A stretch of DNA of 64,000 bases, from assembly GCA_963676865.2 (NCBI GenBank), contig CAXXSS010000001.1:496001-560000 (forward strand), in the 5' to 3' direction. This document shows positions 1-9,341 of this stretch, in pieces (the stretch's first letter is position 1; every line of letters begins with the position of its first letter). The notes below the pieces were generated by a model. It was given only the letters and a program-made list of their open reading frames with translations, made no database searches and was not told the DNA's origin. The position numbers and the translations under genes were made by a program. This DNA is from JAAYUD01 sp963676865 (GTDB taxonomy: Bacteria > Bacteroidota > Bacteroidia > Bacteroidales > Bacteroidaceae).

Positions 1-485
1 CAGTCTGCCAACGTACCCTTCTGGCTCGCCAGCGTGGTAGCCGCAAGGGAACTCGTTCCGTCAGTTGCCACAGTGGGTGTATAGCCTCCGCCCGAATTAC
101 CGGAGAAAGCATAGAGACGCACACCGGGATTGTAGCGATAGCCGATACCGCCCGAATAAGAGAACGTGGCCGAAGTGCCACTCGTAGTGGTAGTGGCAAA
201 CGGTAAAGAAGTCGTCACAGCCTGAACGGCGCGATTCAATACATATGGATGATAGATCTTGAGCTGGTCACTATTCCAAGAACAACTGAAAGCGCCGCCA
301 TACGTATCGCTCATACTCACACGGCTCGATGCCTCGCCCAGCTGAGCCGTGAGCGGAAGGCTCGCCACAGAGGCACCCTCACTCACTTGAGCGTTATCAC
401 TACTTTGGCATGAGCCAAAGCAAAGGAGCAGCGCAAGCACTACATATAGCGGCGCTGCTAAAAGAGGTCGACTAATCTGTTTCAT
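1..485 (-). CDS. Type 1 fimbrillin-like lipoprotein, cut by left window edge
   Basis: Reading the minus strand from the ATG at 483-485 gives an open frame to the window edge, about 161 codons. It starts MKQISRPLLAAPLYVV and reaches the lipoprotein cysteine in CFGSCQSSDN. The N-terminal fimbrillin-like half is present up to the segment around SQKGTLAD; the C-terminal lectin-like module lies outside the window. It starts 30 bp after the stop of the small peptide gene at 516-713. Identity as a family member is certain; completeness cannot be judged. Confidence 0.9.
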   Translation of the reverse strand, partial: MKQISRPLLAAPLYVVLALLLCFGSCQSSDNAQVSEGASVASLPLTAQLGEASSRVSMSDTYGGAFSCSWNSDQLKIYHPYVLNRAVQAVTTSLPFATTTTSGTSATFSYSGGIGYRYNPGVRLYAFSGNSGGGYTPTVATDGTSSLAATTLASQKGTLAD

Positions 486-515
486 CGTATCTTACTTTAA
501 AAATTAAAAGATTCG

Positions 516-713
516 TTACTGATCGCTCCAAGTATCGGAGTCCGTGCCGCCGGCCTTGTTCCAGCTATCCACCGCCACTCCACTGGGGCTATTGTCCGTC
601 ACGCCCTGAGAGGCTGCAAAGCCGCCCTCGGTAGCAACCTGCACCCGCTCCGTGCGTGGTGCATCGTAGGCAGGCTTGCCTATCGCACTGTCATGCTCTT
701 TTTCGGTATTCAT
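516..713 (-). CDS. Small type 1 leader-gene peptide, 65 aa
   Basis: The product has no signal peptide or membrane segment. It has a conserved middle (APRTERVQVATEGGFAAS) and ends DSDTWSDQ. Type 1 peptides differ from type 2 peptides in the second half, which here carries SPSGVAVDSW. It lies 30 bp before the large gene cut by the left edge. The pattern 'aP.vE.v.vetEg..aaS' is familiar to me from small Bacteroidales ORFs near surface-protein genes, but I know no function. Repeated conservation in this window argues that it is a real gene. Confidence 0.75.
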   Translation of the reverse strand: MNTEKEHDSAIGKPAYDAPRTERVQVATEGGFAASQGVTDNSPSGVAVDSWNKAGGTDSDTWSDQ

Positions 714-780
714 ATCTATCTTATCTATTATTTATTAAAAACCTTTTTAAAAATGTTCGTATGTAAATACTGAGAGAACA

Positions 781-2334
781 CTACTGCCCCTGCCACACGC
801 AGTAACCGCTGGTGCGATTGCCATTGACGAGGCTCGCACCAGAACTGCCCAAGCTCAGGCAGTAGGCGTACGTGGCATTAGGGTAGGGGTAGGGCGTAGA
901 CGACCAATAGTAGCCCATCGTACCACCACTAAAGAAACTGTTATAATTGCCCTTCGTATAGCCGGCAAGCGGCAGAAAGAAGTAGTCGGTACTCAAATTT
1001 AATGCACTAATTTGAGTAGAAGTCATACCGGACAATGCCACGGAACTACTAATTTGGGTGCCGGTAAAAGCACTAGTTGAGGAAAAGCCTGTGATTTTTG
1101 ATTGCTTCAAAAACCACATACCTACTTTAGTAGTAAGGCCGTTAACCATAGTATAGCTTTTGGTATTACCACCATTAGCCCCCTGGTTACCGTCATCCCA
1201 ATAGTATTGAGCACTCAAATACCAACTAATTGCGTTATAGTTAGGACAATTCTTGCAAGCATAGATGGCATGAATAGTGTAGTCAGTAGGGTCGTTGGAT
1301 ACAGTAGTGGTATTGGCATTGGTAGGTTTAACGCCCACGGTTGCAGACTGATAATCAGTGGCATCCCAAGTGTAAACTTTGGAATAATCAATAGGAGCAT
1401 TAGCTAGCGCCAGCGGCTTGGACTTAACCTGAGCGGCAGCCAAACCGAAGTTGCTTAACGTGATGGTGCGGGCAGTATAAACATTGCCAGTACCATCCGA
1501 GCACGAAACGATGAGAATACCGTTAATGGCACTGAAAGGCCAAGTCATAAAGTAGACATCCACCACCCCAGCTGTCGTCGGGGTAATAGTAGCGCTCCAG
1601 TTTGTGCCCCAAGAGCCCGTCAATACATTGAGACTGCCGTCCGCCTTGAAAGTAGCAGTTCCACCGTTACCGGGAAGGATATTGGCGGCCGAAGAAGTGA
1701 GCGTCACCGTAACAGGATAGCTCGTAGAGAAGGTGCTACTCGTGAGGTGAAGGTTCATCATGCCGAAAAGATGGTGCATCGTCAACAACGCAGGTTTACC
1801 CGTACTGTAGTTCACACTGGCGCTACCATAGAGCGCATCGTAGGTGGCGCAGTCCGTCAACGTACCCTTCTGGCTCGCCAACGTGGTAGCCGCAAGGGAA
1901 CTCGTACCATCAGTTGCCACAGTGGGTATATAGGTTCCACCCGCATTACTGGAGAAAGCATAGAGCCGTGCACCCGGATTGTAGCGATAGCCGACACCGC
2001 CCGAATAAGAGAACGTGGCCGAAGTGCCGTTCGTTGTGTTAGTGCCAAACGGTAGATAAGTCGTCATGGCCTGAACGGCGCCACTGAGCACGTATGGATG
2101 ATAAATCTTAAGCTGGTCGCTGTTCCAAGAACAGCTGAAAGCGCCACCATACGTATCGTTCATAATCACACGGCTCGATACCTCGCCTATCTGTGCCGTA
2201 AGCGGAAGGTTCGCCACAGAGGCGCCCTCACTCACTTGAGCGTTATCACTACTCTGGCAGGAGCCAAAGCACAAAAGCAACGCAAGCACTACATATAGCG
2301 GCGCTGCAAAAAGGGGTCGATAGTTTTTTTTCAT
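781..2334 (-). CDS. Type 1 fimbrillin-like lipoprotein with hypervariable C-type-lectin-like end
   Basis: I use this copy to describe the family. From the MKKNYRPLF start, residues 1-25 form a signal peptide and Cys26 is the lipidated residue (CFGSCQSSDN). Residues ~30-310 resemble fimbrillin/Mfa-like pilins (SR..M.DTYGG, W..D.L.IYH). A hinge around residue 325 (Y-S-K-V-Y-T-W-D-A-T-D) leads to a ~190-aa domain with CKNCPNYN, SWYL and YWDDG, then FFLPLAGY, YYWSSTPYPYP and a final CVWQGQ. This end resembles FISUMP/formylglycine-enzyme-like lectin folds. An in-frame ATG seven codons upstream (2355) is possible, but paralogs start at MK(K/Q). Likely a surface adhesin or pilus subunit. Upstream lies only a decayed peptide gene. 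Confidence 0.88.
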   Translation of the reverse strand: MKKNYRPLFAAPLYVVLALLLCFGSCQSSDNAQVSEGASVANLPLTAQIGEVSSRVIMNDTYGGAFSCSWNSDQLKIYHPYVLSGAVQAMTTYLPFGTNTTNGTSATFSYSGGVGYRYNPGARLYAFSSNAGGTYIPTVATDGTSSLAATTLASQKGTLTDCATYDALYGSASVNYSTGKPALLTMHHLFGMMNLHLTSSTFSTSYPVTVTLTSSAANILPGNGGTATFKADGSLNVLTGSWGTNWSATITPTTAGVVDVYFMTWPFSAINGILIVSCSDGTGNVYTARTITLSNFGLAAAQVKSKPLALANAPIDYSKVYTWDATDYQSATVGVKPTNANTTTVSNDPTDYTIHAIYACKNCPNYNAISWYLSAQYYWDDGNQGANGGNTKSYTMVNGLTTKVGMWFLKQSKITGFSSTSAFTGTQISSSVALSGMTSTQISALNLSTDYFFLPLAGYTKGNYNSFFSGGTMGYYWSSTPYPYPNATYAYCLSLGSSGASLVNGNRTSGYCVWQGQ

Positions 2335-2401
2335 AAGTGCATTCATTTTAAACATTACTAATAAGATCAGATGTTTTATATTAAATACTTTTCACTTCAT
2401 A

Positions 2402-2478
2402 TTACCGATCGCTCCAAGTAGCGGAGCCCGCATCACAGAATTACCTCTTTCGATCTCTTTATTCTTTTTCAATTATTG
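2402..2478 (-). pseudogene. Remnant of type 1 small peptide gene
   Basis: The minus strand reads AGSATWSDR-stop, matching the DSDTWSD(Q/R) end of the small peptides. It is followed upstream by a stretch resembling the NTEKE...EIG start, interrupted by stops. The middle of the gene is gone. It sits where a peptide gene would be expected before the large gene ending at 781. The rest of 2356-2624 holds nothing I can name. Confidence 0.55.
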
Positions 2479-2624
2479 GTTATGGCAACGCTTCCGATTC
2501 TTCAAACGAGTGGAAACAGCCCAAACTCGATGTTTTTCCTCATGTCCAGTGGATTCATTGATTCTTTCTTCGGCACTAGATGCCACATAGAAGTGCCTCA
2601 GTCAGTAAAAACTCGGAAAGAATA

Positions 2625-4145
2625 CTACTGAGCTATCCACAAAGCACAACCATGCGTACGAAGATGATAGCTGAAGTACGCAGTACCGCTATTGAAGCAC
2701 AGGAAATAAGCATGCGTGATAAGACTATGGGGAGAAGACGACCAATAGACATCACTACTAGTTTTGAATTCGCCAGTATCATAGTCCGTATACCCGATAG
2801 CTGGTAAGAAGAAGAAATTTGCTTTCAGATTAAGGCTAGAAGCGAGAGAAGCTGTAAGGGAAACAGGAGTACGAGTAGTGGGAGTACTAGATGCAGTAGA
2901 AGAAAAATTTGAGATGAGAGATTTCTTTTTGAACCACATACCCGTCTTTGTGTAATTGCCATCAGCCAATTTGTAGGACGTCGTATTCCCACCGTTAATT
3001 GTGCCATCGTCCCAATAACAATCTTCACTGAGATACCAAGTTATTTCATTGCCATTGGGGCAGCTTTTACAAGCATAGCTGGCATGATTAAGATAATCGG
3101 AAGATGTAACAACGCTGTTTGCATTGGTCGGTTTGGTTCCTGGAATGACAGGTTGATTGTCTGTAGCATCCCAAGCGTATAACTTAGAATAGGTAGCATC
3201 TGCAGGAATGTTGGCTATCGCCAGTGGTTTGGACTTAACCTGAGCAGCAGTCAGAGAGAAACCGCTCAGCGTAACAGTACGAGGAGTATAATTATAACCC
3301 GTATTGTCCGAACACGAAACCGTGAATGTACCGTTAATGGCACTGAAAGGCCAAGTCATGAAATAAACATCCACCACCCCAGCTGTCGTGGGCGTAATGG
3401 TAGCGCTCCAGTTTGTGCCCCAAGAACCTGTCAACTTATTGAGAGTTCCATCCGCCTTGAAGGTAGCATTGCCACTGTTACCTGGAAGGATATTGGCGGC
3501 CGAAGAAGTAAGCGTCACCGTAACTGGAAAGCTCGTAGAGAAGGTGCTGCTCGTGAGGTGAAGATTCATCATCCCGAAAAGGTGATGCATCGCCAGCGAG
3601 CCGGGCAGACCCGTACTGTAATCGACACTGGCGCTACCATAGAGCGCGTCGTAGGTGGCACAGTCTGCCAACGTACCATTCTGGCTCGCCAATGCGGTAG
3701 CCGCAAGCGTACTCGTACCGTCAGTTCCCACATTGGGCGTATAGCCTCCGCCCGAATTAACAGAGAAAGCATAGAGACGCGCACCCGGATTGTAGCGATA
3801 GCCGACACCACCCGAATAAGAGAACGTGGCCGAAGTACCGTTCGTTGTGTTAGTGCCAAACGGTAGATAAGTCGTCATGGCCTGAACGGCGCCACTGAGC
3901 ACGTATGGATGATAAATATTGAGCTGGTCGCTGTTCCAAGAACAGCTGAAGGCACCACCATACGTATCGCTCATACTCACACGGCTCGAGACATCACCTA
4001 TCTGTGCCGTGAGCGGAAGGCTCGACACAGAGGCACCCTGGCTCACTCGAGCATTATCGCTACTCTGGCAAGAGCCAAAGCACAATAGCACCGCAAGCAC
4101 TACATATAGCGGCGCTGCAAAAAGAGGTCGACTAATCTGTATCAT
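2625..4145 (-). CDS. Type 1 fimbrillin-like lipoprotein, 506 aa
   Basis: Starts MIQISRPLF where paralogs have MKQISRPLF. The lipobox region is CFGSCQSSDN. The fimbrillin-like half is very close to that of the copy ending at 781, while the C-terminal domain differs: it has CKSCPNGN, CYWDDGTINGGN and a tail PHSLITHAYFLCF ending CALWIAQ. The tail has one residue fewer between the variable loops than most copies. No small peptide gene precedes it directly upstream. The downstream 2356-2624 region carries the end of a decayed one belonging to the next gene. Confidence 0.88.
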   Translation of the reverse strand: MIQISRPLFAAPLYVVLAVLLCFGSCQSSDNARVSQGASVSSLPLTAQIGDVSSRVSMSDTYGGAFSCSWNSDQLNIYHPYVLSGAVQAMTTYLPFGTNTTNGTSATFSYSGGVGYRYNPGARLYAFSVNSGGGYTPNVGTDGTSTLAATALASQNGTLADCATYDALYGSASVDYSTGLPGSLAMHHLFGMMNLHLTSSTFSTSFPVTVTLTSSAANILPGNSGNATFKADGTLNKLTGSWGTNWSATITPTTAGVVDVYFMTWPFSAINGTFTVSCSDNTGYNYTPRTVTLSGFSLTAAQVKSKPLAIANIPADATYSKLYAWDATDNQPVIPGTKPTNANSVVTSSDYLNHASYACKSCPNGNEITWYLSEDCYWDDGTINGGNTTSYKLADGNYTKTGMWFKKKSLISNFSSTASSTPTTRTPVSLTASLASSLNLKANFFFLPAIGYTDYDTGEFKTSSDVYWSSSPHSLITHAYFLCFNSGTAYFSYHLRTHGCALWIAQ

Positions 4146-4199
4146 AAAAATATTTATTTAAATAAATGAGTCATTACTAAACTAAATACTGAAAAGATA

Positions 4200-5738
4200 C
4201 TACTGGGCCGTCCAAAGACAGCAGCCGGACGAGCGGTCGTCACCAATGAAAGATGCGCCAGAATTATCGAAATATAGAAGATAGGCAATCGTGGTATTTG
4301 GGTCGGGCATGGACGACCAATAGTATCCGCTCGTACCAGCGCCAGAGAAACCGCCATTACTATCCGTATGGCCGACAGCCGGAAGGAAGAAATAATCGGT
4401 TAAGTCAAAACCGGTAGCAACAATTGCGGCAAGAAGGGTGGACTCACAGTTTTTGGTCTCGCTAAAAAGGGTAGGATGAAAGTCCTTGAGGGCCGATTTC
4501 TTACAAAGCCATATGCCCGCCTTAGTTGTAGTGCCATCGGCGCAGGTGTAGCTCGTGGTGTTACCACCGGGGACGTTGCCATTGTCCCAATAGCAATTCC
4601 CGTACAGATACCAGCTGATTTCGCAAAGACTGGGGCAGCTTTTACAAGCATAAAGGGCACGACTCATAAAGTCGGGATCCGCGTTGGAAACGCTGGTGGT
4701 ATTGGCATTAGTCGGAGCGGTGTTTACAGTGACAGGCTTAGAATCGGTTGCATCCCAAGTGTAAAGTTTAGAATAGATATCGGAAGTGATAGCGGGAGCT
4801 GAACTTATCGCCAATGGTTGGGACTTGACCTGAGCGGCAGCCAGAGAAAAACCGCTCAACGTAATGCCGCGAGCAATGTAAGAATGAGGCGAATTATCCG
4901 AGCACGAAATACTAAGCGTGCCATTGATGGTATTGAAAGGCCATGTCATCAAGTAAACATCTACCACACCGTTAGTTGTTGGCGTGATAGTAGTATACCA
5001 ATTGTTTCCCCAAGAGCCTGTCAGCTTATTAATACTGCCATCGGCATTGAGGGTTGCATTACCCCCATTACCGGGAATGATATTGAGAGCCGAGGAGTTG
5101 AGTGTCACTGTAACGGGATGGTCGGTAGAAAAACCGCTATTGGTGAGGTGAAGATTCAGCATGCCAAAGAGATGGTGCATCGCCAGCGAACCGGGCAGAC
5201 CCGTACTGTAGTTCACGCTGGCGCTACCATAGAGCGCATCGTACTTGGCACAATCCGTTAGCGTACCATTCTGGCTAGCTAGCGTGTTAGCCGTCAGTGT
5301 ACTCGTTCCGTCAGTTCCCATATTGGCAGTATATCCCCCACTCGTTCCGCTCGAAAAAGCATAGAGCCGCGTACCCGGATTGTAGCGATAGCCGACACCG
5401 CCCGAATAAGAGAACGTAGCCGAAGTGCCGCTCGTAGAAGTAGTGGCAAACGGTAAAGAAGTCGTCATGGCCTGAACGGCGCCACTAAGCATGTAGGGAT
5501 GATAGATACTGAGCTGATCGCTGTTCCATGAACAGCTGAAAGTTCCATTATAGCTGTCGCTCATACTCACGCGGCTCGAAGCATCGCTTATCTGAGCCTT
5601 AAGTGGAAGACTCGCCACAGCGGCACCCTCACCCACTCCGGCATTATCACTGCTTTGGCACGAGCCAAAACACAAGAATAGAACAAACACGACATACAGC
5701 GGCGCTGCAAAAATATATTGATAAAATTGTTTCATCAT
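4200..5738 (-). CDS. Type 1 fimbrillin-like lipoprotein, 512 aa
   Basis: Starts MMKQFYQYIFAAPLY; the second Met is an equally good start. The signal ends FGSCQSSDN. Relative to neighbours the C-terminal domain has unusual loops (CKSCPSLCEISWYL, then WLCKKSALKDF). The tail runs YYWSSMPDPNTTIAYLLYF to CCLWTAQ, with Met replacing the usual Thr/Ser before Pro. It begins 26 bp after the small peptide gene at 5765-5962, so the two are probably co-transcribed. Only 54 bp separate its start region from the next copy upstream on the plus-coordinate side. Confidence 0.88.
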   Translation of the reverse strand: MMKQFYQYIFAAPLYVVFVLFLCFGSCQSSDNAGVGEGAAVASLPLKAQISDASSRVSMSDSYNGTFSCSWNSDQLSIYHPYMLSGAVQAMTTSLPFATTSTSGTSATFSYSGGVGYRYNPGTRLYAFSSGTSGGYTANMGTDGTSTLTANTLASQNGTLTDCAKYDALYGSASVNYSTGLPGSLAMHHLFGMLNLHLTNSGFSTDHPVTVTLNSSALNIIPGNGGNATLNADGSINKLTGSWGNNWYTTITPTTNGVVDVYLMTWPFNTINGTLSISCSDNSPHSYIARGITLSGFSLAAAQVKSQPLAISSAPAITSDIYSKLYTWDATDSKPVTVNTAPTNANTTSVSNADPDFMSRALYACKSCPSLCEISWYLYGNCYWDNGNVPGGNTTSYTCADGTTTKAGIWLCKKSALKDFHPTLFSETKNCESTLLAAIVATGFDLTDYFFLPAVGHTDSNGGFSGAGTSGYYWSSMPDPNTTIAYLLYFDNSGASFIGDDRSSGCCLWTAQ

Positions 5739-5764
5739 TTTTTACTTTAAAATTAAATGATTCG

Positions 5765-5962
5765 TTACTGATCGTTCCAAGTATCGGAATCCGCGCCGCC
5801 GACTTTGTTCCAGCTATCCACCGCAACCCCGCTCTGACTATTGTCCGTTACACTCTGAGAGGCTGCAAAGCCACCTTCGGTCTCGACTTGCACCCGCTCC
5901 ATGCGTGGTGCTTCGTAGGCATACTTGCCTATTTCACTGTTATTCTCCTTTTGGTTATTCAT
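5765..5962 (-). CDS. Small type 1 leader-gene peptide, 65 aa
   Basis: I place the start at the ATG of MNNQKENNSEIGKYAY (5960-5962), not the in-frame ATG nine codons upstream, because all paralogs begin MN(T/N). It has APRMERVQVETEGGFAAS and ends DSDTWNDQ. It lies 26 bp before the type 1 large gene 4200-5738. A shortened second peptide frame lies just upstream at 6009-6113, making a tandem pair. Confidence 0.75.
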   Translation of the reverse strand: MNNQKENNSEIGKYAYEAPRMERVQVETEGGFAASQSVTDNSQSGVAVDSWNKVGGADSDTWNDQ

Positions 5963-6008
5963 AATCTGTTTCAAAAAAAATAATTTCATGATTCAATTAA
6001 ATGATTCG

Positions 6009-6113
6009 TTACTGATCGCTCCAAGTATCGGAGTAAGCGCATGCAACCGCCCCACGCAAGGTGTTGCATCGTTTGCTACCTTTCTCACTACCGATTTCCT
6101 TTTCGCTATTCAC
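6009..6113 (-). pseudogene. Shortened small peptide frame, 34 codons, still open
   Basis: From a GTG at 6111-6113 the minus strand reads VNSEKEIGSEKGSKR, then an unrelated-looking middle, then YSDTWSDQ-stop. Both ends match type 1 small peptides, but about 30 codons of the middle are missing or out of frame. Reading resumes in the correct frame at the end. It may be a decayed duplicate of the gene at 5765-5962 that kept an open frame by chance, or a short expressed variant. No large gene follows it directly. Confidence 0.4.
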
Positions 6114-6133
6114 TGTTATCATATTCAAAAACA

Positions 6134-7669
6134 CTACTGAGCCTCCCAGATGCAATCACTATAAGGACGTTCGGAGTAAAGGAGAGATACGTTCTTAACA
6201 TCAAAACACAGGGTGTAAGAGTAAAATGTATGTCTTCCGGCTGTAGACGACCAGTAGAAACCTCCCACCCCTTTTTTGGTAAAAGAAAAAGGATTTAAGC
6301 TCACACAACCCGCAGCCGGTAAGAAGAAGTAATCGTTGTGCAAGTTGAGATTGGATGCAAGCTCGGGAGTAAGAGCAATAGGTACGCGAGAAATGTTACC
6401 ACTAGAGGTGATTGAAGAGAAAGAGATGAGTGATTTCTTTTTAAACCACATTCCCGCTTTGGTATAACTACCGTCTGCCATGACATAGTTGGTGGTATTG
6501 CCACCGAAGACAGAGCCACTGTCCCAATAACAATTCACACTGAGATACCAACTTATTTCGTTGAAATTGGGACAGTCCTTACAAGCGTAAATAGCAAGAC
6601 TGCTGTGCTCGTTATATCTATCGGATACGGTGGTGCTGTTTACGTTTCCAGGATCTACACCAATGACGGTGGGTTTAAAGTCCACGGCATCCCAAGAATA
6701 AAGTTTAGAGTAGGTATCATTAAAAGCACCAGGAGTCGAGGTTATCTCCAGCGGTATGGATTTGAGCTGGGCGGCAGCTACAGAGAAATCGTTGAGTGTT
6801 ACAGTACGCTGGGTGTATGAATAGCTAGTGGCATCCGAACAGGAGATGGAAAGAGTTCCGCTGGCAGAAGAGAAAGGCCACGTCATCAAGTAAACATCTA
6901 CTGAGCCATCGGTAGTCGGAGTGATCGTCCCACTCCAGCTATTACTCCACGATCCTGTTCGAGTCAGTTTCGTGCCATCGGCTGCAAGAGTGGCGGTGCC
7001 ATCATTGCCGGGAAGCATATTGGCAGCCGAAGAATTAATCGTTACCGTAACAGGATAGTTCGACGAAAAGCTGCTACTGGTGAGATGAAAGTTCAGCACG
7101 CCGAAAAGATGGTTCATCGTAAATGGCTTAGGCTCCCCCGTACTATTGATTGTAGTGCTGCCATAAAGCGCATCGTGTTGGGCGCAACTATCCAAAGCCC
7201 CTGTTTGTGCGGCAAGTGCAGTAGCCGTGAGTGTACTCACGCCGTCATCCGTCACACTCGAGCTATATCCCCCAGTCGTATTACTCGAGAAAGCATAAAG
7301 ACGCGAGTCGAGATTATAACAATAAGCAAGATTGTCCAGATAATTAAATTTTGCCGAAGTAACGTTTGAAGAGAAAGTCATAAATTCTAGAGGTATCATA
7401 TTCTGAACAGCTCCGTTGAGCACGTATTTATGATAAATTTTGAGTTTGTCTCTGCCCCAAGAACAACTGAAAGCACCGGTAGTATAAAGATCTGTCATCT
7501 CTACACGACTCGATATATCGCCTAGCTGAGCAGTAAACGGATAGTTAATCACAGAGGCCCCTTCATCAACTTTGGCATTATCACTACTTTGGCAAGAGCC
7601 AAAGCACAAAAGTAACGCACCTACGATACAGAGAGGTGCTGAAATAACATGTCTATAAATCTTTCTCAT
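6134..7669 (-). CDS. Divergent type 1 fimbrillin-like lipoprotein, ~511 aa
   Basis: I choose MRKIYRHVISAPL as start because two other copies use M-R/I-R-K-I-Y/L-R; an ATG 12 codons upstream would give 523 aa. The cysteine lies in CFGSCQSSDN. It is one of the most divergent type 1 copies: DLYTTGAFSCSWGRDKL replaces DTYGGAFSC.WNSD, and the tail is FYWSSTAGRHTFYSYTLCF ending DCIWEAQ, without the usual Gly before the last variable pair. No peptide gene lies upstream; 7706-7786 is a short spacer before the sugar-modification genes. Confidence 0.85.
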   Translation of the reverse strand: MRKIYRHVISAPLCIVGALLLCFGSCQSSDNAKVDEGASVINYPFTAQLGDISSRVEMTDLYTTGAFSCSWGRDKLKIYHKYVLNGAVQNMIPLEFMTFSSNVTSAKFNYLDNLAYCYNLDSRLYAFSSNTTGGYSSSVTDDGVSTLTATALAAQTGALDSCAQHDALYGSTTINSTGEPKPFTMNHLFGVLNFHLTSSSFSSNYPVTVTINSSAANMLPGNDGTATLAADGTKLTRTGSWSNSWSGTITPTTDGSVDVYLMTWPFSSASGTLSISCSDATSYSYTQRTVTLNDFSVAAAQLKSIPLEITSTPGAFNDTYSKLYSWDAVDFKPTVIGVDPGNVNSTTVSDRYNEHSSLAIYACKDCPNFNEISWYLSVNCYWDSGSVFGGNTTNYVMADGSYTKAGMWFKKKSLISFSSITSSGNISRVPIALTPELASNLNLHNDYFFLPAAGCVSLNPFSFTKKGVGGFYWSSTAGRHTFYSYTLCFDVKNVSLLYSERPYSDCIWEAQ

Positions 7670-7786
7670 AAATGTATTTGTTTTTAATATTAATAATCGC
7701 TTCATCTGGAATGATCTATAAAAGCAATGCCCCGATTAACCTCCTCAGGTATTTCATCGGCATCTTTTACCATTCAATAAATTCGA

Positions 7787-8308
7787 TCATATGGAGTATT
7801 GCTTACCGTCTTTATCTTTTTTGTCCATATCAAGTACGACGCCTTCTTGAGTGACGTATCCTTTCTGGCGTGCCGGATTGCCATACCACAACGTATACGG
7901 AGGTATGTCTCGTGTCACCACACTGCCCAAACCCACAAAAGCATATTCGCCGATCGTATGTCCCGCCACAACAGTAGTATTGGCACCGATAGAGGCTCCC
8001 CGTTTTACGATGGTTTTAAGAAACGCCTCCGGATATTGACGGGAGCGTGGAATCAGATCGTTAGTAAAAGTTACATTCGGACCGATAAAGACATTGTCTT
8101 CAACGCGCACGCCATCCCACAACTGAACGCCCGATTTAATGGTCACACCATTGCCTATCTCCACATCGTTTTCGATAAGCACATGAGCACAAATGTTACA
8201 ATCGGATCCGATCACCGCTTCGGGAAAAATCACACAGTATTGCCATACTCTCGTGCCCTCACCGATATGCCGGCTCTTTACGTCGGATAAAGGATGTATT
8301 TCAGCCAT
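7787..8308 (-). CDS. Left-handed beta-helix acyltransferase, likely dTDP-amino-sugar N-acetyltransferase
   Basis: The 173-aa protein is almost entirely hexapeptide repeats ([LIV]-G-x4), for example VIGSDCNICAHVLIENDVEI and ASIGANTTVVAGHTIG, ending with YGNPARQKGYV. This is the layout of WbpD/FdtC-like acetyltransferases that acylate an amino sugar on a nucleotide carrier. Its start overlaps the end of the ketoisomerase gene 8301-8723 by 8 bp, so the two are translationally coupled. FdtA+FdtC-type pairs make dTDP-Fuc3NAc or dTDP-Qui3NAc; the aminotransferase normally between them is absent here. Exact substrate unknown. Confidence 0.8.
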   Translation of the reverse strand: MAEIHPLSDVKSRHIGEGTRVWQYCVIFPEAVIGSDCNICAHVLIENDVEIGNGVTIKSGVQLWDGVRVEDNVFIGPNVTFTNDLIPRSRQYPEAFLKTIVKRGASIGANTTVVAGHTIGEYAFVGLGSVVTRDIPPYTLWYGNPARQKGYVTQEGVVLDMDKKDKDGKQYSI

Positions 8309-8723
8309 TGCTTTTATAGTTTAAAAATTCTTCATAACTGCGTATATAATCGTCGGCGTCGTAGCACTCGGATGCCAGCACCAGACACACGCTGCCCGAC
8401 GAGAAGTCATCAAGAGTGCGCCATATACCGGGCACTACCAGTAACCCCTGATATGGTCTATTCAACAAAAAAGTCCGTTTAACACTCCCGTCATCGAGCG
8501 TTACAGAGAAGCTGCCACAGACCGCTATGATCAGTTGATACAATTGTCTGTGCGCATGAGCGCCTCTAGATACTCCACCCGGAATATCATACATATAATA
8601 AATACGTCTAACATCAAAGGGTACCGTCTCTCCGTTTGCCACGACTGAGATATTACCCTTACGATTACTATGATGACGATTCAGTTCAAGCATAGTACAG
8701 TCATAAACCTTACTGTTCTTCAT
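8301..8723 (-). CDS. FdtA/QdtA-type sugar 3,4-ketoisomerase (cupin)
   Basis: 140-aa single-domain cupin. It has RIYYMYDIPGGVSRGAHAHR near residues 40-60 and a second half with NRPYQGLLVVPGIWR and ASECYDADDYIR. The RG.HAH motif supplies the catalytic histidines of the WxcM-like/FdtA family, which isomerise dTDP-4-keto-6-deoxyglucose to the 3-keto form. It is coupled to the acetyltransferase at 7787. A second family member, at 9310-9726, lies upstream beyond a 230-bp tandem repeat, so this pair may have arisen by duplication. Confidence 0.82.
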   Translation of the reverse strand: MKNSKVYDCTMLELNRHHSNRKGNISVVANGETVPFDVRRIYYMYDIPGGVSRGAHAHRQLYQLIIAVCGSFSVTLDDGSVKRTFLLNRPYQGLLVVPGIWRTLDDFSSGSVCLVLASECYDADDYIRSYEEFLNYKSNG

Positions 8724-8769
8724 TTCAATATATCTAAATAATTAATTAGCCTTTTCAATTTAAGAGAAA

Positions 8770-9341
8770 TAGGATCGCTCTTTTCTAATAGAAATATTGA
8801 CTATTCTCACGAACCGTCAATACCAAAATATACTTTAAAAAAAAAGATCCTAAAGAGGTGATGGCCTACTACCGACCATCTGCATGAACTACAAACAACC
8901 GCAAACACTTGGTCGTTTCATTATTTTATTTTCGATTTTAAATAAAAAGTAAAAGAAATATTCTAAAAAAAGACAAGTGCATGATACATGCCTGCCTTAA
9001 TAGGATCGCTCTTTTCAAATAGAAATATTGACTATTCTCACGAACCGTCAATACCAAAAATATACTTAAAAAAAAGATCCTAAATAAGTGATGGCCTATT
9101 ATTGACCATCTGCATGAACTACAAACAACCGCAAACACTTGGTCGTTTCATTATTTTATTTTCGATTTTAAATAATAAGTAAAAGAAATATTCTAAAAAA
9201 AGACAAGTGCATGATACATGCCTGCCTTAATAGGATCGCTCTTTCCAAATAGAAATATTGACTATTCTCACGAACCGTCAATACCAAAAATATACTTAAA
9301 AAAAAGATCCTAAATTAATGATGGCCTACTGCCGACCATCT
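8770..9341 (-). repeat. 230-bp tandem direct repeat (two full units and a partial third)
   Basis: The sequence TAGGATCGCTCTTT recurs at 8770, 9001 and 9231, giving units of 231 and 230 bp that are nearly identical. Each unit carries TTGACTATTCTCACGAACCG, an A-run, GATGGCCTA(C/T)T and ACTTGGTCGTTTCATT. The third unit runs into the 3' end of the ketoisomerase gene: about 31 bp ending at 9341 (the last ten codons plus stop) match the copies in units one and two. The repeat therefore duplicated the gene's 3' end together with its downstream flank. This explains the 586-bp gap between the two cupin genes. Confidence 0.85.
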
